Below, one piece after another: positions 1-8,377 of a stretch of DNA of 8,504 bases. Each line of letters begins with the position of its first letter. Within the stretch, counting starts at the first letter, position 1. The DNA is from Deltaproteobacteria bacterium. GTDB lineage: Bacteria > Desulfobacterota_B > Binatia > Binatales > Binataceae. Location: assembly GCA_021827465.1 (NCBI GenBank), contig JAKAVX010000084.1, positions 1 through 8,504 on the forward strand, written 5' to 3'. Position numbers and translations under genes: made by a program. The notes under the pieces were generated by a model that was not told the origin of the DNA, searched no databases, and was given only the letters and a program-made list of their open reading frames with translations.

Positions 1-332
1 AAGTAATAGACGCGCTTGAAGATCCTGATCAGCGGACCGCCGGGAGTGTCGTGCCACGAATAGACGTAGGAGATGTCGCCGACGCGCTCGCCCGGCGTCA
101 CTTCGAGCCCGGTCTCTTCGCGGGTTTCGCGCGCCGCGGCTTCGACCAGGCTCTCGTCTTTTCCGACCAGTCCCTTCGGCAGCGTCCACGCCTCCTTGCC
201 CGCCGGTCTGACCATCACGATTTCGAGCGTGCGAATGCGCGGCTTTCGACGCCATACGACGCCGCCGGCGGAAAACTCGCGCCGCCGTTCGATCTGCTGC
301 GCGGGCGCTTTGGCTTTGCCCTTCGCCGCCAC
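1..332 (-). CDS. Nudix hydrolase (MutT-like), partial: C-terminus beyond window edge
   Basis: About 110 N-terminal residues are visible before the frame leaves the window at position 1. A complete Nudix box of the form GX5EX7REUXEEXGU lies at residues 54-76 (G54, E60, R68, E69, E72, E73, G75, L76), preceded by the usual SAGGVVW beta strand at residues 21-27 and the segment WTLPKG at 49-54. The glutamates of the box bind the divalent metals that drive hydrolysis of nucleoside diphosphates linked to another moiety. The substrate cannot be read from the box; MutT/Ap4A-type or sugar-nucleotide hydrolases are all possible. The start taken is GTG at 332-330, 7 nt after the recG stop, with a GGGAT stretch about 9 nt upstream. 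An in-frame TTG about 27 nt further upstream, inside the recG end, is the alternative. Residues 1-18 are basic and low complexity. The close spacing suggests cotranscription with recG. The family call is firm; the exact function is not. Confidence 0.9.
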   Translation of the reverse strand, partial: MAAKGKAKAPAQQIERRREFSAGGVVWRRKPRIRTLEIVMVRPAGKEAWTLPKGLVGKDESLVEAAARETREETGLEVTPGERVGDISYVYSWHDTPGGPLIRIFKRVYY

Positions 333-339
333 GATCGCA

Positions 340-2532
340 TCATCCCACGTCGGCAAGGCTGAATCCGTATTCGAGCATCCGCTTGAACGCAGCGCGAGCG
401 CCCGCCGAGGTGGGAAGTTCCAGCGCCGGATCGCGCTTCAGCCACGTTTCGGCCATCTCGCGCGCCTTCGCGATCATCGCAACGTCGTTGATGAAGCGCG
501 CGAACCTGAGCGGCAGCGCTCCGGTCTGCCGCGCGCCGAGCAGATCGCCCGGCCCGCGCATCCGCAGATCCTCTTCCGCGATCTCCGCGCCGCTCGCGCA
601 TCGCACGAACACCTCGAGCCGCTCGCGCGCAGGAGAATCGGCGCCGCCCGAGACAACCAGGCAGCATCGCGACGCGTCGCTCCCGCGCCCGACGCGCCCG
701 CGCAACTGATGCAATTGCGCAAGGCCGTAGTGCTCGGCCGCGACGATCACGATTACAGTCGCTTCCGGCACGTCGATCCCGACTTCGACAACCGTGGTCG
801 AGACCAGAACGTCGAGCGCGCCGTCGCGAAACTCGCGCATCACGCGCTCCTTCTCGGCCGGGCGCATCCGCCCGTGCAGCACGCCGATTCGCGCACCGGG
901 AAGCTCGCTCTCGCGAAGCCGCGCCGCCATCGCGGCTACAGACTTCGGCTCGTCCTCGGCTTCATCGCCGTCGTCATCCTCGATCAACGGAAGCACGTAG
1001 TAGGCGCGACGCCCGCGCGCGATTTCGTCGCGCACGATTCGATGAACCGCCGACAAGTCGCGCTCCTCGAACATCTCGGTCGCAATCGGAGTGCGTCCGG
1101 GTGGAAGCTCGTCGAGAATCGAGACGTCAAGGTTTGCGAGCAGCGTCATCGCAAGGCTTCGCGGAATCGGCGTCGCCGTCATCATGAGAACGTTCGCTTT
1201 CGGCCCGAGCGATTTGAGGCGCGCGCGATCGAAGACGCCGAAGCGATGCTGCTCGTCGACGACCGCGAGCCCGAGGTTGGCGATCCGCACGTTCTCCTGG
1301 ATTAGAGCCTGCGTGCCGAAGACGATCGGGATCTCGCCGCGCGAGAGCGCTCGAAGCAGTCGCTGGCGCTCGTTTCCGGTCACGTTGCCGGTCAGAAGCG
1401 CGGCCATCACGCCGAGCCGCGCGCACATCCGCGAGAAGTTCCCGTGATGCTGCTCGGCGAGGATTTCGGTCGGCGCCATGATCGCGACCTGCGCGCCCGA
1501 TTCGATCGCGCGAAGCGCGGCCCAGAACGCGACTGCCGTTTTGCCGCTTCCGACGTCGCCGATGAAAATCCGGTTCATCTGGCGCGCGGTTTCGAGGTCG
1601 GCGCCGATTTCATCGAGCGCGCGAAGTTGCGCTCGCGTCAGCGAAAACGGCAGCGCCTTCACGAACGAGTCGGTGAGCGTGGACGGCCCGCCGAGCTGAA
1701 GACCCGGGCGGCGCGCCATTCGCTCGCGCTCGATACACATCGCAAGCTCGAACGCGAAGAGTTCGTCCAGCGCAAGCGCCGCGTGTCCCGGCGAACGGCC
1801 GGAGCGGAGCTTTGCGAGATCGGCGTCCGCGGGCGGGCGATGAACGTACGCGAGCGCCTCTGCCGGACGCGGAACGCCCCACGCAACGCGAAGCTTCTCG
1901 GGAATTGCGCCGCGCACCGCGCCTGCGGCCTCGTCCAGCGCGCGCGCGACGAATTTCGCGTACAGCCGCTGGTTCAGCCCTTCCGGCAGCCGATAGACGG
2001 GGCGAATCGGCTCGCTATCGCCGGAATCGGGAGTGGCGATCTCGGGATGCGCCATCTCGAGTTGCCTGTCTGTCCCTTCGACCACGCGGCCGAGCGCCGC
2101 GACACGGCCGCCTTGCGGCAGACGCCCGCTCATATACGCGGGCAGGTTGAACCATACGAGTCGAAGCCGCGCGCCCGCGTCGTCAACCAGCGACGCGGTC
2201 ACGAGTCTCCGCCATCGCGCACCGCGCATCGGACGCTCACGCACCCGCTCCAGCGTGCCTTCGACGACCGCGACGATTCCGGGCCTCAGCGTGGCGATCG
2301 TCAAACGCTCGCGCCAGTCCTGGTAACGCGCCGGGAGATGAAACAGGAGGTCCTCGACGGTGGAAAGGCCGCGCTCGGCAAGCGCCTGCGCGCGTTTGGG
2401 TCCGACGCCCGAAAGATCAGCGAGAGGGCTCGTGAGCGTCAACGACCGCGAGGGACGGCGCTCGATGTCTTTCGTATGCGAAGCGCCGCGGCTTGGCGAG
2501 GGCGTTGTCGGATGGCGGTCGGCGCGGTCCAT
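340..2532 (-). CDS. recG: ATP-dependent DNA helicase RecG
   Basis: 730 residues, slightly longer than E. coli RecG (693). RecG is a superfamily 2 double-strand DNA translocase that regresses stalled replication forks and processes Holliday junctions and R-loops in the cytoplasm. The wedge-domain start PLADLSGVGPKRAQAL lies at residues 36-51, followed by an OB-like region to about residue 165. The helicase core carries Walker A GDVGSGKT at 325-332, motif Ia APTEILAEQ at 353-361, the Walker B DEQH box at 426-429, motif III TATPIPR at 452-458 and motif VI RGRVGRG at 611-617. The RecG-specific translocation motif, MRGPGDLLGARQTG, is at about 658-671. All look intact. The chosen ATG starts 21 nt after the carB stop and has no good Shine-Dalgarno sequence. 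The first 33 or so residues are Pro/Ser/Arg-rich and not typical of the family, so a later start such as TTG at 2442 is possible. Ends with TGA at 342-340. Confidence 0.98.
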   Translation of the reverse strand: MDRADRHPTTPSPSRGASHTKDIERRPSRSLTLTSPLADLSGVGPKRAQALAERGLSTVEDLLFHLPARYQDWRERLTIATLRPGIVAVVEGTLERVRERPMRGARWRRLVTASLVDDAGARLRLVWFNLPAYMSGRLPQGGRVAALGRVVEGTDRQLEMAHPEIATPDSGDSEPIRPVYRLPEGLNQRLYAKFVARALDEAAGAVRGAIPEKLRVAWGVPRPAEALAYVHRPPADADLAKLRSGRSPGHAALALDELFAFELAMCIERERMARRPGLQLGGPSTLTDSFVKALPFSLTRAQLRALDEIGADLETARQMNRIFIGDVGSGKTAVAFWAALRAIESGAQVAIMAPTEILAEQHHGNFSRMCARLGVMAALLTGNVTGNERQRLLRALSRGEIPIVFGTQALIQENVRIANLGLAVVDEQHRFGVFDRARLKSLGPKANVLMMTATPIPRSLAMTLLANLDVSILDELPPGRTPIATEMFEERDLSAVHRIVRDEIARGRRAYYVLPLIEDDDGDEAEDEPKSVAAMAARLRESELPGARIGVLHGRMRPAEKERVMREFRDGALDVLVSTTVVEVGIDVPEATVIVIVAAEHYGLAQLHQLRGRVGRGSDASRCCLVVSGGADSPARERLEVFVRCASGAEIAEEDLRMRGPGDLLGARQTGALPLRFARFINDVAMIAKAREMAETWLKRDPALELPTSAGARAAFKRMLEYGFSLADVG

Positions 2533-2553
2533 CGCTCGAGGCCCACGTTCGCG

Positions 2554-5500
2554 CTAGCCGCGATGGTAGTCCTGGAGAGCGCGCACTTCGAAGCGCTCGC
2601 TCTTGAGAGCCCGGATTCCCTGAACCGCCGCCCTCGCGCCCGCCATCGTGGTGAAGAACGGAAGCTTGAGTTCGAGCGCGGTCCGGCGAATCGAGAACGA
2701 GTCCGCAGCTCCGCTCGCGTCGGGCGTGTTCACGACCATCGCGATTTTGCCTTCGAGCATCAGATCGACGATGTGCGGGCTTCCCTCGGTCACCTTGTTC
2801 ACGACCGCGCACGCGATACCGAGGTTTTGGATATGGCGCGCGGTGCCGTCGGTCGCGACGAGGTTGAATCCCATTTCATTGAGTCCGCGCGCGATCGCCT
2901 CCAGCTCGCGCTTGTCCTCGTCGCGCACGCTGACGAAGACCAGTCCCGACGCCGGCAGATCGGTCGAGGCGGAAAGCTCCGCCTTCGCGAACGCCATCGG
3001 AAACGCCGCGTCGATTCCCATCACCTCGCCGGTGGATTTCATCTCGGGACCGAGAATCGTATCCACACCCGGAAAACGCGCGAACGGGAATACCGATTCC
3101 TTCACCGCTACATGCGCGGGGACGCGCTCGGTGGTGAAACCGAGGTCCGTGAGCTTCTGACCCGCCATCACGAGCGACGCAAGCTTCGCCAACGGCACGC
3201 CGATCGCCTTACTGACGAACGGGATCGTGCGCGACGCGCGCGGGTTGACTTCGAGAATGTAAATCTCGCCCTGATGGATTGCGTACTGGACGTTGATCAG
3301 CCCGACCACGCCGAGCCCCCCCGCCAGCATCCGGGTCTGTTTCATCAGGCCTTGCTGGATTTCGCGCGAAAGCGACGTCGGCGGAAGCGCGCACGCGCTG
3401 TCCCCCGAATGGATACCGGCGTGCTCGACGTGCTCCATGATTCCGCCCATAACGACCGTCTCGCCGTCGGCGATCGCGTCAACGTCGACCTCGATGGCGC
3501 CTTGGAGATAGCGATCGATCAGCAGCGGATGACGCTCGGAGGCCTGGAGCGCCTGCGCGACGTAACGGCGCAATCCTGCCTCGTCGGCTATTACTTCCAT
3601 CGCGCGCCCGCCGAGCACGTAGGACGGGCGAATCAGCACCGGGTAACCGATACTGTTCGCGCCCGCGATCGCGTCATCGAGTCCGCGCGCGAGTATCCCT
3701 TTGGGCTGCCTGAGCCCGAGTTTCTCGACCAGCACGTTGAAGCGCTCGCGATCCTCGGCGCGATCGATCGCGTCGGGCGTAGTGCCGAGAATCGGCACTC
3801 CCGCCGCTGCGAGCGGCACCGCGAGCTTGAGGGGAGTCTGCCCGCCGAACTGCACGATCACGCCGAACGGTTTTTCCCGCTCGACGATCGCCATCACGTC
3901 CTCGAACGTGAGCGGCTCGAAGTACAGGCGATCCGAGATGTCGTAATCGGTGGAGACCGTCTCGGGGTTGCAGTTTACCATGATGGTCTCGAAGCCGGCC
4001 TGCTTGAGCGCAAGGCTTGCGTGAACGCAGCAGTAGTCGAATTCGATTCCCTGCCCTATCCGGTTCGGCCCGCCACCGAGAATCATTATCTTGCGCCGCT
4101 GGTCGGGTTCGGCTTCGTCTTCGGCTTCGTAGGTCGAGTATAGATAGGGCGTGAAGGCCTGGAACTCCGCGCCGCAGGTATCGACCGCCTTGAAGACCGG
4201 CGCAACGCCCATCTCGCGCCGGCGCGCGTAGATTGCGGATTCGTCCGCGCCGCGCAGATCGGCGATACGCCGATCCGAGAAGCCCATCGACTTGAGCGCG
4301 CCCATGAACTCGGGCGTAAGCTCGTCGTGTCCCGCGAGCGACTCGGCCTTTACGATTCCCGCGATCGCCTCGATGAACCACGGATCGATATGGCTAAGTT
4401 GGTGAATCTCTTCAGGCGAAAGCCCGTTTCTGAGCGCGTCGGCCAGATAATAGATACGATGACTATTGGGCACCTGAAGCCGGGTTCGAATCTCGGCGAG
4501 CGCCGCTTCGGGGCTCATCCCCGCGATTCGGCTTTCGAACCCGTAGGAGCCGATTTCGAGCGAGCGCAGCGCCTTCTGCAGCGATTCCCGGAAAGTGCGC
4601 CCAATAGCCATCACCTCGCCCACGGACTTCATCTGCGGGCCGAGTTCGTCGATTGCGCCGCGGAATTTCTCGAACGCGAAGCGCGGGATCTTCGTCACCA
4701 CGTAATCGATCGTCGGCTCGAAGCAGGCCGGCGTCTTCTTCGTGATGTCGTTGGGGATTTCGTCGAGCCGATAGCCGACCGCAAGGCGCGCGGCGATTTT
4801 CGCGATCGGAAATCCGGTAGCCTTCGAGGCGAGCGCCGAGCTTCGCGACACGCGCGGATTCATTTCGATCACGATCATCCGGCCGCTGCGCGGATCGATC
4901 GCGAACTGGATATTCGACCCGCCCGTATCGACCCCGATCTCGCGGATAATCCTGATCGCCGCGTCGCGCATCAGCTGATATTCCTTGTCGGTCAGCGTTT
5001 GCGCGGGCGCGACCGTTATCGAATCGCCGGTATGCACGCCCATCGGGTCGAGGTTTTCGATCGAGCAGATGATCACGACGTTGTCCGCGCCGTCGCGCAT
5101 CACTTCGAGCTCGAATTCCTTCCATCCCTCGACGGACTGCTCGATAAGCACCTCGCGATTCGGCGACATGTCGAGCCCCCATGCAACCTTGGTGCGGAAG
5201 TCGTCGATTCCGCGCGCGATCGAACCTCCCGTTCCGCCGAGCGTGCGCGACGGCCGGATAATCAGCGGAAGTCCGAGCCGCTCCCTGATTCGCTCCGCAT
5301 CTTCCATCGAATGCGCGATGTCGGAGGCGGGAACGTCGAGGCCGATATTGAGCATCGCCTGCTTGAAAAGCGCGCGATCCTCGGCCTTCTTTATCGCGTG
5401 GAGCTTCGCGCCGATCAGTTCGACGCCGAAGCGCTCGAGAACTCCGGATTCGGCAAGCTCGATCGCGAGGTTGAGCGCAGTCTGGCCGCCGACCGTCGGC

Positions 5501-5760
5501 AGGAGCGCGTCGGGCCGCTCTTTTTCGATGATCCGCGCAATCGACGCGGCGGTCATCGGCTCGATATAGGTGCGATCCGCCAGTTCCGGATCGGTCATGA
5601 TCGTCGCCGGGTTGGAGTTGACCAGGATTAGCCGCAGCCCCTCCTCGCGAAGCGCCTTCAGCGCCTGCGTGCCGGAGTAATCGAATTCGCAGGCCTGCCC
5701 GATCACGATCGGGCCGGAGCCAATTAGCAGGACGGATTTGATATCTTTTCTAAGCGGCAC
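2554..5760 (-). CDS. carB: Carbamoyl-phosphate synthase large subunit
   Basis: 1068 residues, against 1073 in E. coli. It combines bicarbonate, ATP and ammonia channelled from CarA into carbamoyl phosphate, feeding both pyrimidine and arginine synthesis. Two homologous ATP-grasp halves are visible: the carboxyphosphate half begins [19 protein letters not shown] (12-30) and carries R129, R169, E215 and the EMNPR segment (299-303). The carbamoyl-phosphate half begins [17 protein letters not shown] (560-576) and carries R711 and EVNPR (837-841). The oligomerisation region lies between them (about 400-550). The C-terminal MGS-like allosteric domain covers about 935-1068. By alignment from memory with E. 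coli, the ornithine-site residues (E779, D787, E888) and most nucleotide-site residues (K950, T970, T973, K989, N1011) are kept, so feedback by UMP is likely. The start is GTG at 5760: the in-frame codons upstream reach a stop without another start, and the motif begins within 12 residues. No strong Shine-Dalgarno is present. Stop is TAG. Confidence 0.99.
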   Translation of the reverse strand: MPLRKDIKSVLLIGSGPIVIGQACEFDYSGTQALKALREEGLRLILVNSNPATIMTDPELADRTYIEPMTAASIARIIEKERPDALLPTVGGQTALNLAIELAESGVLERFGVELIGAKLHAIKKAEDRALFKQAMLNIGLDVPASDIAHSMEDAERIRERLGLPLIIRPSRTLGGTGGSIARGIDDFRTKVAWGLDMSPNREVLIEQSVEGWKEFELEVMRDGADNVVIICSIENLDPMGVHTGDSITVAPAQTLTDKEYQLMRDAAIRIIREIGVDTGGSNIQFAIDPRSGRMIVIEMNPRVSRSSALASKATGFPIAKIAARLAVGYRLDEIPNDITKKTPACFEPTIDYVVTKIPRFAFEKFRGAIDELGPQMKSVGEVMAIGRTFRESLQKALRSLEIGSYGFESRIAGMSPEAALAEIRTRLQVPNSHRIYYLADALRNGLSPEEIHQLSHIDPWFIEAIAGIVKAESLAGHDELTPEFMGALKSMGFSDRRIADLRGADESAIYARRREMGVAPVFKAVDTCGAEFQAFTPYLYSTYEAEDEAEPDQRRKIMILGGGPNRIGQGIEFDYCCVHASLALKQAGFETIMVNCNPETVSTDYDISDRLYFEPLTFEDVMAIVEREKPFGVIVQFGGQTPLKLAVPLAAAGVPILGTTPDAIDRAEDRERFNVLVEKLGLRQPKGILARGLDDAIAGANSIGYPVLIRPSYVLGGRAMEVIADEAGLRRYVAQALQASERHPLLIDRYLQGAIEVDVDAIADGETVVMGGIMEHVEHAGIHSGDSACALPPTSLSREIQQGLMKQTRMLAGGLGVVGLINVQYAIHQGEIYILEVNPRASRTIPFVSKAIGVPLAKLASLVMAGQKLTDLGFTTERVPAHVAVKESVFPFARFPGVDTILGPEMKSTGEVMGIDAAFPMAFAKAELSASTDLPASGLVFVSVRDEDKRELEAIARGLNEMGFNLVATDGTARHIQNLGIACAVVNKVTEGSPHIVDLMLEGKIAMVVNTPDASGAADSFSIRRTALELKLPFFTTMAGARAAVQGIRALKSERFEVRALQDYHRG

Positions 5761-5822
5761 TTTACGCGTCCGGAAGTTCCATTAGTAAGTTCGTTCGCGA
5801 TCGATCCCGTATAGCCGTCAAC
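5761..5822 (-). other. carA-carB intergenic gap with a six-codon open frame
   Basis: This 62-nt gap is the longest non-coding stretch in the window. It shows no terminator-like GC hairpin with a U-tract and no clear promoter. It contains a tiny ATG frame (complement 5782-5762, peptide MELPDA) whose TAA ends one base before the carB GTG start. No Shine-Dalgarno precedes that ATG, and only weak GGA elements precede the carB GTG. A short inverted repeat GGAA-C-TTCC lies inside the tiny frame. Whether any of this affects carB translation is unknown. Confidence 0.45.
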
Positions 5823-7010
5823 TTACGCGGCCGGCTTCTCCTCGGCGAGCACCCGCTCAAGCGACTCGGCGCCGTAGCGCGGGAAAGCCTCGACCATCCG
5901 GTGGAAGCGCCTGAACAGGTAGCCGGAATCATGCGGTCCCGGCGACGCCTCGGGATGGTACTGCACGGAGAAGAACGGCGCGCCGACGCCGCGCAGGCCT
6001 TCCACCGTGCGATCGTTCAGGTTCAGATGCGACAGCTCGGCTTTTCCCTTGACCGAGTCGGCGTCCACCGCGAAGCCGTGATTCTGCGAAGTTATCTCGA
6101 CGCGCGTGGTGCGCAGGTCCATCACCGGATGGTTCGCGCCGTGATGGCCGAAGGCGAGCTTGAAGGTTCGCCCGCCGAGCGCAAGCCCGAGAATCTGATG
6201 CCCGAGGCAGATGCCGAAGACCGGTTTTCTGCCGAGAATTCCGCGCACCGTTTCGTGGGCGTAGGGCAGCGCGGCAGGATCGGCCGGGCCGTTCGACAGG
6301 AAAACACCGTCGGGATTCATCGCGAGGATCTGATCGGCCGTGTACCACGCCGGAACCACCGTCACGCGAAAACCGGTCGAGACGAGCCGGCGCAGGATGT
6401 TCTGCTTGATGCCGTAATCGATCGCGACGACGAAAGGAGCGTCGCGCAACTCTGATTCGGCCTTGCTGCAGCCGCGCCCGATTTCCCATTCGCCGAGATT
6501 CCATTCGTACGGCTCGGCGCAGGTGACCTCCTTCACAAGGTCGCGTCCGACGAGGCCGCGCGAGGTCTTGGCCCTGCGCACCAGAGATTCGGCGTCGAGA
6601 TCGACGCTCGAGAGGACGGCCTCCTGCGCCCCGTGAGTCCGGAGATGGCGCACCAGAGCACGGGTGTCGATTCCCTCGATTCCGACGACGCCCGATTGTT
6701 CGAGGTATTCGTCGAGCGACATCTCGGAGCGCCAGTTCGACGGCCACGGCCAGCATTCCTTGACGATGAAACCTTCGAGGTAAAGCCGCGGCGATTCGAC
6801 GTCCTCGCGGTTGATGCCGACGTTGCCGATCTCGGGATAGGTCATGCAGACCATTTGCCCGTCGTAGGAGGGATCGGTCAGCACTTCCTGGTATCCGCTC
6901 ATCGCGGTGTTGAAGACCACCTCGCCGACCGCTTCGCCGACCGCGCCGAAAGCGCGGCCACGGAAAATTCGGCCGTCAGCCAGCGCCAGTATTGCTTCAC
7001 TTTTCGCCAT
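5823..7010 (-). CDS. carA: Carbamoyl-phosphate synthase small subunit (glutaminase)
   Basis: 395 residues, the usual length for the family. The small subunit hydrolyses glutamine and passes ammonia through a tunnel to CarB. The N-terminal CarA-specific domain (about 5-150) includes the hallmark [17 protein letters not shown] (33-49) and the [14 protein letters not shown] stretch (111-124). The class I glutamine amidotransferase domain (about 192-375) carries the nucleophile C268 in GICLGHQ, with H352 and E354 in [11 protein letters not shown] completing the catalytic triad. FGHHGANHP is at 287-295 and QNHGFAVD at 309-316. The motif usually written SNGPGDP reads SNGPADP here (A243). The ATG start at 7010 overlaps the pyrC stop by one base (TGATG), and only a weak GGAA element lies about 10 nt upstream, which fits translational coupling to pyrC. 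It is followed after 62 nt by its partner carB. Stop is TAA. Confidence 0.99.
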   Translation of the reverse strand: MAKSEAILALADGRIFRGRAFGAVGEAVGEVVFNTAMSGYQEVLTDPSYDGQMVCMTYPEIGNVGINREDVESPRLYLEGFIVKECWPWPSNWRSEMSLDEYLEQSGVVGIEGIDTRALVRHLRTHGAQEAVLSSVDLDAESLVRRAKTSRGLVGRDLVKEVTCAEPYEWNLGEWEIGRGCSKAESELRDAPFVVAIDYGIKQNILRRLVSTGFRVTVVPAWYTADQILAMNPDGVFLSNGPADPAALPYAHETVRGILGRKPVFGICLGHQILGLALGGRTFKLAFGHHGANHPVMDLRTTRVEITSQNHGFAVDADSVKGKAELSHLNLNDRTVEGLRGVGAPFFSVQYHPEASPGPHDSGYLFRRFHRMVEAFPRYGAESLERVLAEEKPAA

Positions 7011-8377
7011 CAGGAAATCATTCCGGGACGTCCGTCGTAAACGACCTCGCCCCCGACAAGCGTGATAATCGCCTTCCCACGAAGCCGCATCCCGGCAAAG
7101 GGTGTGTTGCGGCTCTTCGACAGGAACTTCGCGGGATCAACCGTCCATTCGATATTCGGATCGATAATCGTGACATCAGCGGGCGTCAGGCGCCTAAGAT
7201 CGCCGGCCTGAAGCCGCAAAAGTTTCGCGGGATTCAGCGACATCATCTCGACCATCCGCCCCGCCGTGATAATTCCTTCGTGTACCAGGCCGAGCGCGAG
7301 CCCGAGCGACGTTTCGAGTCCGACCACGCCGTTGGCCGCGCAGGTCAGCGCCGCGGCCTGCTCCTCGGAAAGACGCGCCGCGCCGCTCCCGGCCGGAAAG
7401 CATCCCGCGAGCGCTTCGAGGTTCTTGGACGCCGGATCATGCGGCGCGTGATCGGTCGCGATCATGTCGATCGTGCCCTCGGCCATCGCCGCGCGCAGCG
7501 CCTCCACATCCTCGCGCGAGCGTGTCGGCGGATTCATCTTCGCGTTCGGGCCAAAGCGCAGCACGGCAGTCTCGTCGAGGGCGAAATGATGCGGCGTCAC
7601 TTCGCATGTCACCGTGGCGCCGTTTCGCCGCGCGGCGCGAACAAGAATGACGGAATCGGCGCACGAGAGATGCGCCACGTGGACCGGAGCTTCGGCGCCG
7701 ATCGCGAGCGCGAGGTCGCGCCGAATCCGGAACGTCTCCGCCGAGAGCGGCACTCCCTTGACGCCGAGGCGCCTGGAAACTTCGCCGGCGTTTACCGCGC
7801 CGCCGGCCGAAAGATCGCGGTCCTCCTCGTGCAGCGAGATCGCAAAACCGAGCCTTCCGATCTCGTCGAATGCTCTGTGCAGCAGCACCTGGTCGTCGAC
7901 TGGGATACCGTCGTCGGAGAAAAGGCGCGCGCCCGCTTCGGCCATCGCCTCGTAATCGACCAAGCGCTCACCGCGAAGGCCGATCGTCACGGCGGACACC
8001 GGAACGAGCCGCGCGGAGCGGACTTCGCTCGCGCGCGAGAGCATGTAACGGGTCACCTCGGGCGTGTCATTGACGGGCGACGTGTTCGCCATAGCGGCAA
8101 CCGCCGTAAATCCCCCAGCCACCGCCGCGCGCAGCCCGGACGATATCGTCTCCTTTTGCGGGAAGCCGGGGTCGCGCAGATGGACGTGCGGATCGACGAG
8201 ACCCGGCACAACCCAATATCCCGACGCCTCAATCGTCACCGCGTCCGCGGGCGCCCCTGTCGCGCCGGGCGCCGCGACGGCCTCGATCCGCCCATCAACG
8301 ACGAGCACGTCGTTGAGCGCGTCAACCTCGTTGGCCGGATCGATCACGCGCCCCCCGCGTATGAGAAGCGAACTCAC
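7010..8377 (-). CDS. pyrC: Dihydroorotase, class I
   Basis: 455 residues. It catalyses the reversible, zinc-dependent cyclisation of N-carbamoyl-L-aspartate to L-dihydroorotate, the third step of pyrimidine synthesis. It has an amidohydrolase fold: the N-terminal beta segment opens [14 protein letters not shown] (4-17), the first metal motif is [10 protein letters not shown] (62-71, H64 and H66), then the class I FSDDG segment (153-157), H183 in LHEED, H236 in VHVAHLS, and the catalytic D309 in TDHAPH (308-313). TPHHF (261-265) and NPPTR (282-286) bind substrate in this family. All expected active-site residues are present, so this is not one of the inactive pyrC-like proteins. The stretch between HAPH and GVVGLET (314-349) is 36 residues, compared with about 12-14 in Aquifex and Bacillus enzymes. 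The GTG start overlaps the upstream stop as GTGA and has a strong Shine-Dalgarno. Some class I enzymes act in complex with aspartate carbamoyltransferase, which is not encoded in this window. Confidence 0.97.
   Translation of the reverse strand: MSSLLIRGGRVIDPANEVDALNDVLVVDGRIEAVAAPGATGAPADAVTIEASGYWVVPGLVDPHVHLRDPGFPQKETISSGLRAAVAGGFTAVAAMANTSPVNDTPEVTRYMLSRASEVRSARLVPVSAVTIGLRGERLVDYEAMAEAGARLFSDDGIPVDDQVLLHRAFDEIGRLGFAISLHEEDRDLSAGGAVNAGEVSRRLGVKGVPLSAETFRIRRDLALAIGAEAPVHVAHLSCADSVILVRAARRNGATVTCEVTPHHFALDETAVLRFGPNAKMNPPTRSREDVEALRAAMAEGTIDMIATDHAPHDPASKNLEALAGCFPAGSGAARLSEEQAAALTCAANGVVGLETSLGLALGLVHEGIITAGRMVEMMSLNPAKLLRLQAGDLRRLTPADVTIIDPNIEWTVDPAKFLSKSRNTPFAGMRLRGKAIITLVGGEVVYDGRPGMIS

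Noticed and set aside
215..667. A 150-codon minus-strand frame overlapping recG and the Nudix gene.
   Set aside because: It is in a different frame from both real genes, is Arg-rich with no domain, and the overlapped genes carry complete family motifs.
2533..2556. carB and recG lie in the same frame, separated by one TAG and seven sense codons, suggesting a possible readthrough fusion.
   Set aside because: One in three neighbouring gene pairs share a frame by chance, the TAG has no visible recoding signal, and both proteins end and begin close to where their families normally do.
1444..4143. An 899-codon plus-strand open frame opposite recG and carB, and other long plus-strand frames (73-1305, 4327-5631, 6992-8419).
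   Set aside because: They are antisense shadows. The minus strand encodes intact, full-length conserved enzymes with all motifs, while the plus-strand products are Arg/His-rich with no recognisable domain. Long antisense frames are expected when codons favour G/C at third positions.
5761..5822. A TTGACG element followed by TATACG in the carA-carB gap, as a possible carB promoter.
   Set aside because: The two hexamers are only 2 nt apart, far from the 16-18 nt needed, and no -10-like element lies at proper distance from TTGACG.
5758..5822. A PyrR-binding attenuator or a transcription terminator between carA and carB.
   Set aside because: No stable GC-rich stem with a following U-tract and no anti-terminator alternative can be drawn in the 62 nt. 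PyrR targets, if present, would be upstream of the window.
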